A DNA stretch of 64,000 bases from Luteimonas rhizosphaericola (GTDB lineage Bacteria > Pseudomonadota > Gammaproteobacteria > Xanthomonadales > Xanthomonadaceae), in contig NZ_JARXRN010000021.1 in NCBI RefSeq assembly GCF_029888045.1, positions 1-64,000 of the forward strand, given 5' to 3'. Below, piece after piece: positions 16,856-26,955 of this stretch. Within the stretch, counting starts at the first letter, position 1. Each line of letters begins with the position of its first letter. The translations under genes and the position numbers were made by a program. Below the pieces are notes generated by a model that was not told where the DNA came from, searched no databases, and saw only the letters and a list, made by a program, of their open reading frames with translations.

Positions 16856-19837
16856 CTAGGCGGCCATCACCATCGATTCGATCACCCGGTCCAGCGGCGC
16901 GGGACGGCCGAGGTAGTAGCCCTGGGCCTGGTCGCAGCCGTTGCGGCGGAGCCACTCGAGTTCCTCGGCCGACTCCACGCCCTCGGCCACCGTGCCCAGG
17001 CCAAGGCCGTGCGCGAGCGCGATCAGCGCCCGGCAGATCGAGGCATTGCGCTCGTCGGCATGCACGCGATGCACGAAGCCGCGGTCGATCTTGATCGTGT
17101 CCAATGGCAGGTTGCGCAGGTAGGCCATGCTCGAGAAGCCGGTGCCGAAGTCGTCGATCGCGATGCCCACGCCCGCGCCCCGCAGTTCCAGCATGCGCAT
17201 GCGCGCGGCCTGCGGGCGGCGCAGCAGCACGCTCTCGGTCAACTCCACGTGCAGCGCGCCGCGCGGCAGGTCGTGGCGGCGCTGCACCTCGCGGATCACC
17301 TCGGGCACGTTGTCGGCCAGCAGCTGCACCGCCGAGACATTGACCGCGATCGCCACGTCGCGATGGCCCTGGGCGGCGACGCGCACGTGCGCCTGCGCCG
17401 CCTGTTCCAGGATCCAGTGGCCGATCGGCACGATCAGGCCCGACGCCTCGGCCAGCGGAATGAACACGTCGGGCGGCACGAAACCGCCGTCGCGCTGGCG
17501 CCAGCGCAGCAGCGCCTCCAGCGCCACGGTGCGCCCGTCGGAGATGCGCTGGATCGGCTGGAAATGCAGTTCGAACTCCTGCCGGTCGAGCGCCTCGCGG
17601 ATCCGCCGCGCCAGCATCAGACGCTCGCCCGCCTGCACCGCCATGATCCGGTCGTACGCCATGACCGGCACCTGCTCCTGCCAGGCCTGCAGCGCCGCCA
17701 GCGCCGCGTGGCCTGCCACCTGCTCGGCAGTCTCGTCGGGCCCGGGGCCCTCGGCGATGCCGATCGAAGCCTCGACCGGGTGCGCGCCGCCTTCGAGTTC
17801 GACCGGCGCATCGATCGCCTGTTCCAGTTCCGACAGCAGTTCCGCGCGCCGCGAGGGGTCCAGCGCCACCACCACGAACGACTGCCCCGGCCAGTGGCAG
17901 GCCAGCCCGAACCGTTCGCCGATCAGCTCGATCCGCCCGGCCACCTCGCGCAGCAGGGCGTCGCCGATGCGCTGGCCAAGCGTGGGCGCCAGCCGTTCGA
18001 GTTCGCGCAGGCGCACATAGGCCACCACGTAGCGCTCGGCGTGCCCCTGCTTCACCAGCGCATCGAGCTGGGCGGTGAGCGAGGCGAGCGTCGGCAGACC
18101 GGTGGTCGGGTCGTGGCTGGCGCGCCAGGCGAGGTCGCGCTCGTAGGCGACCCGGTCGCTGACGTCCTCCGCCAGGACCAGCCGCGCGGGCCGTCCGGAG
18201 AACTCGATGCCGCTGCTGAATACGCGTGCCTCCAGCAGGCTGCCATCGCGGCGGCGATGGGTCCACACGCCGTCCACGTCCGCGCCGTGCGAACGTTGCA
18301 GCATCGATTCGCGCACCAGGCGCTCGTCGTCCGGCGGCCGGATGTCGAGGATCGTCATCGTCAGGAACTCGTCCACGCTGTAACCGTAGGCCGACACCGC
18401 CGCACGGTTGACGGCGAGAAAACGCAGCGACTGTGCGTCGAACACCCAGAACGGAAGCGGATTGCGCTCGAACAGCGCCCGGAACTGCGCCTCGGCGCGT
18501 TCGATTCGCGCATGCGCTTCGTGCCGGTCGGTGACGTCGACCACGGTGCCGGCGAACTGCCCGCCGCCGCCCCGGGCGTCCCCGACGACGCCACCGCGGG
18601 CGCTGATCCAGCGCAGCCGCCCATCGTCCAGCAGGACGCGGTACTCGGCGACGAAGGGCTGCCTGCTGGCCTGCGCGCGGGCGAACTCCAGCTGTACCCG
18701 CTCGCGATCCTCCGGGTGCATGCGGCTGAAGAATCGCGCCACCGGCCAGGCCGCCTCCACCGCCTCGAAGCCGAACATCGCGGCGGTGTGGGCGGACACC
18801 TGGGCGTGTTCGCCGTCGGCTTCCATCCGCCATACCCCGGTGTTGGCAGCACGCTGCGCCTGGTCGAGCCAGTCGGCCTGGGCGCTGAGTTCGTCCACCA
18901 GCAGCGCATGCGAGCGTTCGGCGACGGTGAGCCGGCGCACCAGGAAGGCCAGGCCGGACCAGTAGAGCAGCGACACGCCCAGCGACACCGCCGCCAGGCG
19001 GTACCATGTGGCCAACGCTTCGTGGATGCCCACCCCGACCGACACCACCAGCGGATAGCCGCTGGCGGCGCTGAAGCCGCGGGCGCGGTCGATCCCGTCC
19101 AGCGGGCTCGTGCTGCGCCGCGTGACCGCCTCGGCGCCGCCGCGGATCGCCTCCGGCAGGTCGAGGTGCCGGCCGGTGAAGCCCTCGCCGTCGCCGTCCG
19201 GCACGCGCGCCAGCAGGGTGCCGTCGCGGTCCAGGATCACCACGTTGCCCACGCGGCCCACATCCAGGTCGCGCATCATGCCCGCCAGCTCGCCGGTGTG
19301 CAGCCGCGCCAGCAGCCAGCGTGACTCGTCGTAGGGCAACGCCAGCCGCAGCCACCATCCGCCGGTATCGCCGGCCTGCAGCGGACCGATCGCAAGCCCC
19401 CCGCGCGACGCGCTGCGCGCGTGCCATTGCGGGAACTCCGGATCGCCCTGGCCCTCGGACAGCGCATCGCCCTGCGCGTCCACCAGCACGATCGAATGCA
19501 GTTCCTGCTGGCGCGCGACCACGCCGCTGATCGACTCGTCGAGCAGCAGGTCGCGCTGGTCGGGCGACAGGGCAGCCCAGGCCGCGGCGTCAGCGGCGAT
19601 GCCGGACAGGGCGCGCTCGAGATTTCGCAGCCCGTAATGCAGCAGGCGGTCGACGCCCGTCGCCACCGCCAGACTCTGGCGGTGGGCGGCATCGATCCGT
19701 GCCTGGCGGTCGTGCCACAGCAGCACCGCCAGCCCCCCCATCAGCAGCAGCCCCAGCCCGATGCCCACGCGTCGCACCGTGGATGCCGAACCGGGCCTCC
19801 GCGCCTGCAGTTGTCCTGCCATCGCGGTCCAGTCCAT
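16856..19837 (-). CDS. Membrane PAS / degenerate GGDEF / EAL phosphodiesterase
   Basis: A protein of about 993 residues predicted to hydrolyse c-di-GMP. Membrane helices near residues 24-45 and 290-312 flank a periplasmic sensor region of about 240 residues. Two PAS domains follow (about 330-465 and 470-590), then a GGDEF-fold domain whose active site is replaced by WPGQSF, so it should be inactive or GTP-sensing. A complete EAL domain ends the protein (EALLRW, VNVSA, ELTES, DDFGTGFSS, KIDRGF, AEGVES). The start is uncertain: ATG at 19837 is preferred; a GTG at 19876 and an ATG at 19822 are possible. It converges on the MHYT-GGDEF-EAL gene with a 30-bp gap. Confidence 0.9.
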   Translation of the reverse strand: MDWTAMAGQLQARRPGSASTVRRVGIGLGLLLMGGLAVLLWHDRQARIDAAHRQSLAVATGVDRLLHYGLRNLERALSGIAADAAAWAALSPDQRDLLLDESISGVVARQQELHSIVLVDAQGDALSEGQGDPEFPQWHARSASRGGLAIGPLQAGDTGGWWLRLALPYDESRWLLARLHTGELAGMMRDLDVGRVGNVVILDRDGTLLARVPDGDGEGFTGRHLDLPEAIRGGAEAVTRRSTSPLDGIDRARGFSAASGYPLVVSVGVGIHEALATWYRLAAVSLGVSLLYWSGLAFLVRRLTVAERSHALLVDELSAQADWLDQAQRAANTGVWRMEADGEHAQVSAHTAAMFGFEAVEAAWPVARFFSRMHPEDRERVQLEFARAQASRQPFVAEYRVLLDDGRLRWISARGGVVGDARGGGGQFAGTVVDVTDRHEAHARIERAEAQFRALFERNPLPFWVFDAQSLRFLAVNRAAVSAYGYSVDEFLTMTILDIRPPDDERLVRESMLQRSHGADVDGVWTHRRRDGSLLEARVFSSGIEFSGRPARLVLAEDVSDRVAYERDLAWRASHDPTTGLPTLASLTAQLDALVKQGHAERYVVAYVRLRELERLAPTLGQRIGDALLREVAGRIELIGERFGLACHWPGQSFVVVALDPSRRAELLSELEQAIDAPVELEGGAHPVEASIGIAEGPGPDETAEQVAGHAALAALQAWQEQVPVMAYDRIMAVQAGERLMLARRIREALDRQEFELHFQPIQRISDGRTVALEALLRWRQRDGGFVPPDVFIPLAEASGLIVPIGHWILEQAAQAHVRVAAQGHRDVAIAVNVSAVQLLADNVPEVIREVQRRHDLPRGALHVELTESVLLRRPQAARMRMLELRGAGVGIAIDDFGTGFSSMAYLRNLPLDTIKIDRGFVHRVHADERNASICRALIALAHGLGLGTVAEGVESAEELEWLRRNGCDQAQGYYLGRPAPLDRVIESMVMAA

Positions 19838-19945
19838 GAGACTACGGCCCCACCATGCCAAGCGGGCCGCCGACACGCAAGCCGCGTCGCAGCGTGCCGC
19901 AGGGCGGTCGCCCCCGGCGACGCGCCCCGGCCGTCGGCGTCCGCA

Positions 19946-20308
19946 TCACGCCTGTCGCGTCGCGCGCGGGCGGCGGGCGGCAGGCAGCGGCTCGCCGGCG
20001 TCGTCGTAGGCCGGCGGTGCGTACATATTGAGCGTGCGCAGCGGGGTGCGGCCGGTATTGCGGATCTCGTGCCGCTCGCCGCGTTCGATCACCAGCAGGC
20101 TGCCCGCGCGCAGGCGCCGCCGCACGCCGTCGACGATCGCCAGGCCCGTGCCCGAGACCACGAACAGCCACTGGTCGGTGCCGCGGTGGGCATTGTCGGG
20201 CCCGCCCTCCCGGTCGCCGGGCGCCAGCACCATTTCGGCCGCCTGCACCTTGCGCACCGTGAGCGCAGGCCGGAAGCCCTGTCCGAAGCGTAGATGTTTC
20301 GACTGCAT
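19946..20308 (-). CDS. Cupin-domain protein
   Basis: A 120-residue single-domain cupin. The metal-binding motifs are visible as NAHRGTDQWLFVVSGTGLAIV (about residues 39-60) and the second-motif segment ERGERHEIRNTGRTPLRTLNMYAPPAY (about 76-101). Small cupins of this type bind a metal and act as sugar epimerases, dioxygenases or sensors; no specific reaction can be assigned. The C-terminal 20 residues are a basic low-complexity tail. It is transcribed toward the EAL gene, about 108 bp upstream of it. Confidence 0.85.
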   Translation of the reverse strand: MQSKHLRFGQGFRPALTVRKVQAAEMVLAPGDREGGPDNAHRGTDQWLFVVSGTGLAIVDGVRRRLRAGSLLVIERGERHEIRNTGRTPLRTLNMYAPPAYDDAGEPLPAARRPRATRQA

Positions 20309-20466
20309 CGCGATGCCCCTCCTGCGCCGACTGTCCGAGCCGGCGCGTCAACGCGCCGCGAACACGTACCCGCCGACGCGCCGTTCACGGCGCTGCCGGC
20401 ATGGTGCGCGGATCGGCCGCGGCGCGCGTCGCCCGCCCACCCGCCGGTCCCATCAGGAAGCTTCCC

Positions 20467-21009
20467 ATGTCCAAGACCATCGCCGTCGTCGTCGGCAGCC
20501 TGCGCAAGGATTCGTTCAATGCCCGGCTCGCGGACGCGCTCGCCACGCTCGCCCCCGACGGCGTGCGGTTCAATCGCGTCCGCATCGACGACCTGCCGCT
20601 GTACAACCAGGACGACGAGCACTCCCCGCCTGCGCCGGTGAAGCGGCTCAAGCAGGAGATCCGCGAGGCCGACGGACTGCTGTTCGTCACCCCGGAGTAC
20701 AACCGTTCGATTCCGGGCGTTCTGAAGAACGCGCTCGACCACGCCTCGCGTCCCTACGGCGAGAGCGTGTTCCCAGACAAACCGGCCGGCATCCTCGGCG
20801 TGTCGATCGGCACGATCGGCACCGCCTGCGCGCAGCAGCACCTGCGCACCATCCTGGCCTATCTGGACATGCCCACCCTGGGACAGCCCGAAGCCTTCCT
20901 CAAGGCCGACGACGTGCTCGACGACGCTGGCGGCATCGCCGACGGCAGCCGCAAGTTCCTGCAGGAGTGGATGGACGCGTACCTGGCCTGGGTGGACCAG
21001 CACGCCTAG
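20467..21009 (+). CDS. NADPH-dependent FMN reductase (ChrR/YieF-like)
   Basis: A 180-residue flavodoxin-fold oxidoreductase. VVGSLRKDSFNARLADAL (about residues 7-25) is the FMN phosphate-binding loop and TPEYNRSIPGVLKNALDH (about 75-92) is the NAD(P)H quinone/azo-reductase signature. Relatives reduce quinones, chromate or azo dyes and limit redox cycling; the physiological substrate here is unknown. The ATG at 20467 follows AGGAAG at a good distance. Its stop codon overlaps the stop of the converging WYL regulator (shared CTAG). Confidence 0.9.
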   Translation: MSKTIAVVVGSLRKDSFNARLADALATLAPDGVRFNRVRIDDLPLYNQDDEHSPPAPVKRLKQEIREADGLLFVTPEYNRSIPGVLKNALDHASRPYGESVFPDKPAGILGVSIGTIGTACAQQHLRTILAYLDMPTLGQPEAFLKADDVLDDAGGIADGSRKFLQEWMDAYLAWVDQHA

Positions 21010-22028
21010 CGGCCGGGCCCCCGGGCCGCCCGTTCCGCCTCGCCCTGCGCGCGCGACCGGCGCGCGCCCGATGCGCGCACGGCCTGCGACAGCCGCGCGG
21101 ACAGCGCCTGCAGGTGTTTCTCCAGGGCGACTGGCTCGATCACCACGAACGGGACGCAGAGCATCGCCAGGTGGTAGGCGAGCATCTCCGGGCGCTGCGC
21201 GCCGGTGTGAAGTTCGCAGCGCTGCGCATCCAGGCGCGTCAGCCGGCCCGCCGACGCCGGAATCCGCTCGCGCATGAGTGCCAGCGGCGCGTGCAGCTCG
21301 ATGCGGGCCTTGAGCGCGTAGGGCTCGAACGAGATCGCACGCGACACGAACGCGACCGCGTCGCCCCCGGGCACCTTGCGGGGCAGGAAGCGTTCGCCCT
21401 GGCCGCGCGGCATGCCGGCGATGCGGTCGACGCGGAAGGTGCGCCAGTCGTCGCGGGCGACGTCCCAGGCCAGCAGGTACCAGCGCGCCTCGGTGGACAC
21501 CAGCGCGTGCGGCTCGATGTTGCGCATGCTGGTGCGTCCCTGCTGGTCCTCGTAGGCGAACTGCACGCGTTCGAAAGCGCGGCAGGCATTGGCTAGCGCG
21601 ACCAGCCGGTCGTGCGGCACGCCGGGGCCGGCCGGCCCCAGCGGCAGCACCGCGGCGTGCAGGTTGCGCACGCGCGTGCGCAGGCGAGCCGGCATCACCT
21701 GCTGCAGCTTGGCCAGTGCGCGCAATGCCGATTCCTCCATGCCGACCACCGTGCCGCCCGTCGCCATCCGCAGGCCGAGCGACACCGCGAGCGCTTCATC
21801 GTCCTCCAGCAGCAGCGGCGGCAGGTTGCTGCCGGCGGCGAGCTGGTAGCCGCCGGCGGTGCCGGCACTCGAGTCGACCGGATAGCCGAGGCTGCGCAGG
21901 CGGTCGATGTCGCGGCGCACGGTGCGTTCGGTGACCTGCATGCGCGCGGCGAGCTCGCGGCCGCGCCAGAACGGGCGCGACTGCAGCAGCGACAGCAGGC
22001 GCAGCAGGCGGGCGGAGGTGTCGATCAT
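21006..22028 (-). CDS. YafY-type HTH / WYL-domain transcriptional regulator
   Basis: A 340-residue DNA-binding regulator. The N-terminal winged HTH (about residues 5-60: RLLRLLSLLQSRPFWRGRELAARMQVTERTVRRDIDRLRSLGYPV) is followed by a WYL domain with the signature RWYLLAWDVARDDWRTFRVDRI and a C-terminal WCX-like extension. WYL domains bind ligands or nucleic acid and often control stress, phage-defence or detoxification genes. It is divergent from the glutathione transferase gene (118-bp spacer), which is its most likely target. The ATG at 22028 begins the HTH; upstream open frame is disregarded. Confidence 0.88.
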   Translation of the reverse strand: MIDTSARLLRLLSLLQSRPFWRGRELAARMQVTERTVRRDIDRLRSLGYPVDSSAGTAGGYQLAAGSNLPPLLLEDDEALAVSLGLRMATGGTVVGMEESALRALAKLQQVMPARLRTRVRNLHAAVLPLGPAGPGVPHDRLVALANACRAFERVQFAYEDQQGRTSMRNIEPHALVSTEARWYLLAWDVARDDWRTFRVDRIAGMPRGQGERFLPRKVPGGDAVAFVSRAISFEPYALKARIELHAPLALMRERIPASAGRLTRLDAQRCELHTGAQRPEMLAYHLAMLCVPFVVIEPVALEKHLQALSARLSQAVRASGARRSRAQGEAERAARGPGR

Positions 22029-22145
22029 GCGGCGCAGGATGCCATGGCTCGAGGACCGGAACTGTCCGCAATGGGGGCTAGCCTGTTCCGGACCTGCCGC
22101 GGCCCCTCCGCGGCGCCCCGTCCCATCCAACGCAGGAGCAATGCC

Positions 22146-22778
22146 ATGTCCCTGAAACTCTTCGCCGCGCCGATGTCCAGTGCGCTTCCCGTGGTGCAGG
22201 CCATCGCCGAACTGGGGCTGGACTGCGAGACGGTGATGTTCGACCTGTCGTCGGGCGAGCAGAAATCGCCCGCCTATCTCGCCATCAACCCCCACGGCGT
22301 GGTGCCGACACTGGTGGTGGACGGCACGCCCCTGTTCGAGGCGCTGGCGATCATGCAGTGGCTCGGCGAGCGGCACGGCGTCGAGCGCGGCCTTTGGCCG
22401 GCGCCGGGCACTCCGCAGCACCTGGTCGCGCTGTCATGGAGCACCTGGGCCTATGTGAGCTACGGCGCGCTGGTGAGCGTGCTCAACTACGCCCAGGCCC
22501 CGCACGGAAAGGACCACCTGCATCATCCCCCGCTCGCCGCCGAAGTGCTGTCGCAACTGCATGCCGCACTCGACCGGCTGGATGCGCGGCTGGCGCAATC
22601 GCCCTGGCTGCTGGGCGAAGCGTTCTCGCTCGCCGACCTGATCGTGGCGAGCGTGGTCACCTACAGCGCGTATTGCGGCGTGAACACCGAAGGCCGCGCG
22701 CACCTGGAACGCTGGCTGCAGGCCTTCCAGTCGCGGGAGTCGTTCCGGACGGCGTGGGGTGGTGGCGAGGGAAAGTAG
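22146..22778 (+). CDS. Glutathione S-transferase family protein
   Basis: A 210-residue protein with an N-terminal thioredoxin-like GST domain (MSLKLFAAPMSSALPVVQAIAELGL, then NPHGVVPTLVVDGTPLFEALAIMQWL, about residues 50-75, containing the cis-Pro and the glutathione-binding region) and an all-helical C-terminal domain with GEAFSLADLIVASVV. It probably conjugates or reduces electrophiles with glutathione in the cytoplasm. The catalytic residue near the N-terminus is Ser (PMSSAL). A possible -10 box TAGCCT lies at 22079-22084. It is divergent from the WYL regulator. Confidence 0.9.
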   Translation: MSLKLFAAPMSSALPVVQAIAELGLDCETVMFDLSSGEQKSPAYLAINPHGVVPTLVVDGTPLFEALAIMQWLGERHGVERGLWPAPGTPQHLVALSWSTWAYVSYGALVSVLNYAQAPHGKDHLHHPPLAAEVLSQLHAALDRLDARLAQSPWLLGEAFSLADLIVASVVTYSAYCGVNTEGRAHLERWLQAFQSRESFRTAWGGGEGK

Positions 22779-22807
22779 CGCACCTGTGCTGCGGCTGTGA
22801 GGAGATC

Positions 22808-22840
22808 CCCGGATGCGGCCTGCGGCCTTGTCCGGGCTAC
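22808..22840. repeat. Single REP-like element
   Basis: An imperfect palindrome with outer arms CCCGGAT...GTCCGGG around GCGGCCTGCGGCC, followed by CTAC. It has the same core as the tandem blocks at 37.1-37.5 kb and 62.5-62.7 kb, and lies in the 187-bp gap between converging GST and AlkB-like genes. The remainder of the gap holds no gene that I can support. Confidence 0.75.
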
Positions 22841-22965
22841 GCGGGAAACAGGTCGAAACCGATCGATCGGCTTCGACCAGTGCCCGGGCTGGCACGAAGG
22901 CCCCGGGCCGCAGGCGGGCCAGGCGACATCAAATGGCCCGCACCGCACCATCACCCCGCGGCCGC

Positions 22966-23559
22966 TCACGCCCCAGGCCGCGCCCGCAGCACCACGCTGA
23001 TCCTCGGTCCCGCCTCGCGCACTTTGGGGATGCCGTGTTCGTGCGTGGTCTGCATCGCATGGCTCATCACGAACAGGCTGCCTGGCATCAGGTCGATCGC
23101 GATGCGGTCGGCATTGTCGGCCACGGCGCGGAGCAGCATGCGCCGCGGGGCGCCCAGCGACACCAGCGCGATGGGATGGCCGTCGCGCAGCGTGTGCAGC
23201 TTGTCGCCGTGCATGGCCACGCTGTCGCGGCCGTCGCGGTAGAAGTTCATGCCGATCGACGAGAACGGTGCCGGCACGCGTGCGCGCACCCGCGCCAGCA
23301 GGTCCGCGAGCGGCAGGTCGCCGGGCAGCGCGTCGACGGCGTAGTTCGCCAGCAGCCGCGGCACGTCCACCACCCGGTCGTACATCGGGCGGCGCAGGTG
23401 ACGCCAGTCGGCGCGCGCCCGCAGCAGCTCGAACCAGGTCCGTGCGGTCGCGGGATCGATGAAGTCCGGCCAGTAGCGCGCCCCGCCCTGCGCGTCGTCG
23501 ACCAGCTGCAGCATGGCCGGGGCGAACAGGTCGTCGCGGGACACGGTGGCGGTGCGCAT
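22966..23559 (-). CDS. AlkB-like 2-oxoglutarate/Fe(II) dioxygenase
   Basis: A 197-residue dioxygenase of the AlkB (ALKBH2/3-like) class, which oxidatively removes alkyl groups from DNA or RNA bases. Iron ligands are His117 and Asp119 (AMHGDKLH) and His175 (THEHGIPK); 2-oxoglutarate-binding arginines are Arg186 and Arg192 (GPRISVVLR). The substrate-loop region SIGMNFYRDGRDSVAMH and VSLGAPRRMLLR match the family. It starts 11 nt after the dnaE2 stop, so it is almost certainly the last gene of the SOS operon, adding direct base repair to translesion synthesis. Confidence 0.93.
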   Translation of the reverse strand: MRTATVSRDDLFAPAMLQLVDDAQGGARYWPDFIDPATARTWFELLRARADWRHLRRPMYDRVVDVPRLLANYAVDALPGDLPLADLLARVRARVPAPFSSIGMNFYRDGRDSVAMHGDKLHTLRDGHPIALVSLGAPRRMLLRAVADNADRIAIDLMPGSLFVMSHAMQTTHEHGIPKVREAGPRISVVLRARPGA

Positions 23560-23570
23560 GGCGCGTGCGT

Positions 23571-26500
23571 TCAGTGGAAATCGCGCGAGGGCGTGCGCAG
23601 CTCGCCCAGCAGGTGGCTGAAATCCTGCAGGTCGCGGGCGATCAGGTGCTGCACGCCGTCGACTTCCTCCCAGCGACCGCGCACCGCCATCAGCCGCGCG
23701 CCGAGCAGCGCCTTGCGCCGGCGCAGCGCGATGTGCGACCACACCACCACGTTGACCATGCCGTGCTCGTCCTCGAGGGTGACGAAGATCGTGCCCTTGG
23801 CCGTGGCCGGGCGCTGGCGCTGGGTGACGATGCCGGCGACGAACGCGCCGCGGCCGTGCGGCAGCGCCTGCAGCTGGCGGGTGTCGAGCACGCGCTGTGC
23901 GCGCAGGCGCTCGCGCAGCAGCGACAGCGGATGCGCGCCGAGGGTCAGCCCGGTGGCGCGATAGTCCGACAGCACGTCCTCGCCCGCGGTGGGCGCGGGC
24001 AGCGCCACGGCGTCCTCGTCCGGACTGCCGGGCAGCAGCGGCCGCTGGCGTTCGATCCCGGCCACCGCCCAGCGCGCCGCATGCCGGTGCCCGGCCAGCG
24101 CGGCCAGCGCCCCGGATTCGGCCAGCGCCTGGCGCGCCTTTTCGTCCAGGCCCGCACGCAGGCACAGGTCGCGCACGTCGGCGAACGGCCGCTGCGCGCG
24201 CGCGACGACGATCGCCTCGGCCGCCGCCTTCGACAGTCCCGCCACCTGGCGCAGCCCGAGCCGTAGCGCCGCCTGGCCGCCGTCGTCCACGCCGCTGCGC
24301 GGGTGCCCGCCCTCGAGCGTGCAGTCGTGGTCGCTGCACGTGACATCCACCGGCCGCACCTCGATCGCCCCGCGTCCGCCACGCACGCTGCCGCGGCGCG
24401 CGTCCTGCACGATCTGGCTGGGCGAATAGAACCCCATCGGCTGCGCGTTGAGCAGCGCGCAGGCGAAGGCCGCCGGCTCGTGCCGCTTGAGCCAGCAGCT
24501 GATGTAGACCAGCTTGGCGAACGAGGCGGCGTGGCTCTGCGGGAATCCGTAGGAGCCGAAGCCCTTGATCTGCTCGAAGATCTGGTCGATGAACTCGGGC
24601 GCGTAATTCTTCTCCAGCATCAGCTCGCGGATGCGCAGCCGGTGCGGCTCCATGTCGCCGCCCTGGCGCCAGGCCGCCATCGAACGGCGCAGGTTGTCGG
24701 CCTCGCTCGGGCTGTAGCCGGCGTGGATCACCAGCTCCATCACCTGCTCCTGGAACAGCGGGATGCCGAGCGTGGGTTCGAGGATCCTGCGCACGCCTTC
24801 GGACGGATAGGTCACCGCTTCCCTGCCCTGCCGGCGGCGCAGGTAGGGATGCACCATGTCGCCCTGGATCGGGCCCGGGCGCACGATCGCCACTTCCACC
24901 ACCAGATCGTAGTACTTGGCCGGTTTCAGGCGCGGCAGCATGCTCATCTGCGCGCGCGATTCGATCTGGAACACGCCCAGGGTGTCGGCCGCCTGGATCA
25001 TCGCGAAGGTGGCGGCATCGTCGGTGGGCAGCCGCGCCAGGTCGGGCATGTAGCCGCGGTGGCGCGTCACCAGGTCCACCGCCTTGCGGATGCAGGTCAG
25101 CATGCCCAGCGCCAGGCAGTCGACCTTGAGCAGCTTCATGGTCTCCAGGTCGTCCTTGTCCCACTGGATGATGGTGCGCTCGGGCATGGAGGCGTTCTCC
25201 ACCGGCACCACGGTGGACAGCGGCGCATCGCCGATCACGAAACCGCCGACATGCTGCGACAGATGCCGCGGGTGGTCGCACAGGGCTTCGGTCACCGCCA
25301 GCACGCGCCGGATCAGCACGTTGTCCGGGTCGAACCCCGACTCGCGCAGGCGCTGTTCCATCGGCGAGCCGCCGTTGCCCCAGCCGTAGCACTCGGCCAG
25401 CAGCGCGATCTGGTCCGGCGGCAGGCCGAAGGCCTTGGCCACGTCGCGAACCGCGCTCTTGCCGCGGTAGCGGATCACGGTGGCGGCCAGGGCCGCGCGG
25501 TCGCGGCCGTACTTGGCGTAGACGTACTGCAGCACCTCCTCGCGCCGCTCGTGCTCGAAGTCGACGTCGATGTCGGGCGGCTCGTTACGCTCTTCCGACA
25601 GGAAGCGCGCCATCAGCAGCCGGCTCTCGACCGGGTTGACCACGGTGATGCCGAGCGCGAAACACACCGCCGAGTTGGCCGACGATCCGCGTCCCTGGCA
25701 CAGGATGCCCTGGGAGGTCGCGAAGCGGACGATGTCCTCCACGGTGAGGAAGAACGCCTCGTACCTCAGCTTCGCGATCAGGGCGAGTTCGTCCTCGATC
25801 TGGCGCACGACATCCGGCGGGGCGCCCTCGGGCCAGCGGTTGCGCATGCCGCGGCGGGTGAGTTCGCGCAGCCAGGTGGTGGGCGTGTGGCCGTCGGGCA
25901 CGAGTTCGACCGGATAGGCGTAGCGCAGGTCCTTGCCGAGATCGAAACGGCAGCGGCGCGCCAGCTGCGCGGCGGCCTCGAGCAGCGCCGGGCCGCCTTC
26001 GACCACGGCGTAGATGTTGCCCAGCGCGCGCCGCGTGCGCAGGTGGCGCTCGCCGTTGCGGAACAGGTGTCCACCGCATTCCGACAGCGGCGTGTTGTGG
26101 CGGATCGCGGTCATGGTGTCCTGCAGCGCGCGGCGGCGGCGCACGTCCATGTGCACGTCGCCGGCGGCCAGCGCGGGCATGTCGAGCCGGGCAGCAAGAT
26201 CCACCAGCTGCGCCAGACGTGCGCCGTCGTCGCCTTCGCGGTGCAGTTCCACCGCGACGAAGGCGCGCGCGCCGAACACCGTGCGCAGCCAGCGGGCCTG
26301 CGCGGGATCCGGTTCGGACGCCGGGATCCACAGCGCGAACAGGCCGCACACCGACGGGTCGACATCCGACAGCAGCCGTTCGACGTCCGCGCGCGCGAGC
26401 CGGTAGCCCTTGCCCGCCACCGCACGCCGCGCGGTGGTGATCAACTCGCACAGGCGGGTGTAGCCGGCGGCCGTTTCCACCAGCAGCACGCACTCGAGTC

Positions 26501-26849
26501 CGCAGTCGAGCGTGAATTCGCTGCCGACGATGAGCTTCACGCCGGTGGCACGCGACGCCTCCAGCCCGCGCACGATGCCGGCCAGCGAACATTCGTCGGT
26601 GATCGCCAGCGCCTCGTAACCGCACTCGCGCGCGCGCTCGAACAGCTCCGTCGCGCTGGCCGCGCCGCGCAGGAACGAGAAGTCCGACAGGCAGTGCAGT
26701 TCGGCGTACGCGGGCAGCCCGGCCTCGCGCGGCGCATCGTCGTTCGCCGCGGAGGCCAGGCGCAGGCGGCGCGCGGTCTCCCATGCGCGCGGCGGCCGCC
26801 CGCCGGGCGTCTCGCGGTCGACCCCGTCGACGGCATCGTCCCAGCTCAT
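23571..26849 (-). CDS. dnaE2: Error-prone DNA polymerase DnaE2 (ImuC)
   Basis: A 1092-residue C-family polymerase that carries out damage-induced translesion synthesis with ImuA and ImuB. The N-terminal PHP domain begins at [17 protein letters not shown]; the palm contains the catalytic aspartates in [17 protein letters not shown]; the tail has an OB-fold ([25 protein letters not shown]). The start [17 protein letters not shown] agrees with xanthomonad DnaE2; the frame stays open upstream, overlapping imuB in another frame. No Shine-Dalgarno sequence precedes the ATG; instead a hairpin lies 9-31 nt upstream. It is 106 nt after imuB and 11 nt before the AlkB-like gene. Confidence 0.96.
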   Translation of the reverse strand: MSWDDAVDGVDRETPGGRPPRAWETARRLRLASAANDDAPREAGLPAYAELHCLSDFSFLRGAASATELFERARECGYEALAITDECSLAGIVRGLEASRATGVKLIVGSEFTLDCGLECVLLVETAAGYTRLCELITTARRAVAGKGYRLARADVERLLSDVDPSVCGLFALWIPASEPDPAQARWLRTVFGARAFVAVELHREGDDGARLAQLVDLAARLDMPALAAGDVHMDVRRRRALQDTMTAIRHNTPLSECGGHLFRNGERHLRTRRALGNIYAVVEGGPALLEAAAQLARRCRFDLGKDLRYAYPVELVPDGHTPTTWLRELTRRGMRNRWPEGAPPDVVRQIEDELALIAKLRYEAFFLTVEDIVRFATSQGILCQGRGSSANSAVCFALGITVVNPVESRLLMARFLSEERNEPPDIDVDFEHERREEVLQYVYAKYGRDRAALAATVIRYRGKSAVRDVAKAFGLPPDQIALLAECYGWGNGGSPMEQRLRESGFDPDNVLIRRVLAVTEALCDHPRHLSQHVGGFVIGDAPLSTVVPVENASMPERTIIQWDKDDLETMKLLKVDCLALGMLTCIRKAVDLVTRHRGYMPDLARLPTDDAATFAMIQAADTLGVFQIESRAQMSMLPRLKPAKYYDLVVEVAIVRPGPIQGDMVHPYLRRRQGREAVTYPSEGVRRILEPTLGIPLFQEQVMELVIHAGYSPSEADNLRRSMAAWRQGGDMEPHRLRIRELMLEKNYAPEFIDQIFEQIKGFGSYGFPQSHAASFAKLVYISCWLKRHEPAAFACALLNAQPMGFYSPSQIVQDARRGSVRGGRGAIEVRPVDVTCSDHDCTLEGGHPRSGVDDGGQAALRLGLRQVAGLSKAAAEAIVVARAQRPFADVRDLCLRAGLDEKARQALAESGALAALAGHRHAARWAVAGIERQRPLLPGSPDEDAVALPAPTAGEDVLSDYRATGLTLGAHPLSLLRERLRAQRVLDTRQLQALPHGRGAFVAGIVTQRQRPATAKGTIFVTLEDEHGMVNVVVWSHIALRRRKALLGARLMAVRGRWEEVDGVQHLIARDLQDFSHLLGELRTPSRDFH

Positions 26850-26857
26850 GGCGGCAG

Positions 26858-26880
26858 CCCGGCGTCGCCATGACGCCGGG
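26858..26880 (-). promoter_or_regulatory. Hairpin just upstream of the dnaE2 start
   Basis: A perfect 9-bp inverted repeat (CCCGGCGTC, 5-nt loop, GACGCCGGG) ends 8 nt before the dnaE2 ATG, where the ribosome would bind. It could restrict translation of the mutagenic polymerase or attenuate transcription between imuB and dnaE2. Function is inferred from position only. Confidence 0.45.
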
Positions 26881-26955
26881 GGTGTTGCCGTTGTTGTGGC
26901 GGCCATGTCCGCGACCGCGGCCCCAGCAGCCCAGGCGCCGTCGCCTGCGGGGCCC

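Noticed and set aside
22885..22905. Second sigma-54 site (TGGCACG at the REP region)
   Set aside because: The -12 element is missing; the following bases are CCCC and not TTGC at the required spacing, and no rightward gene follows.
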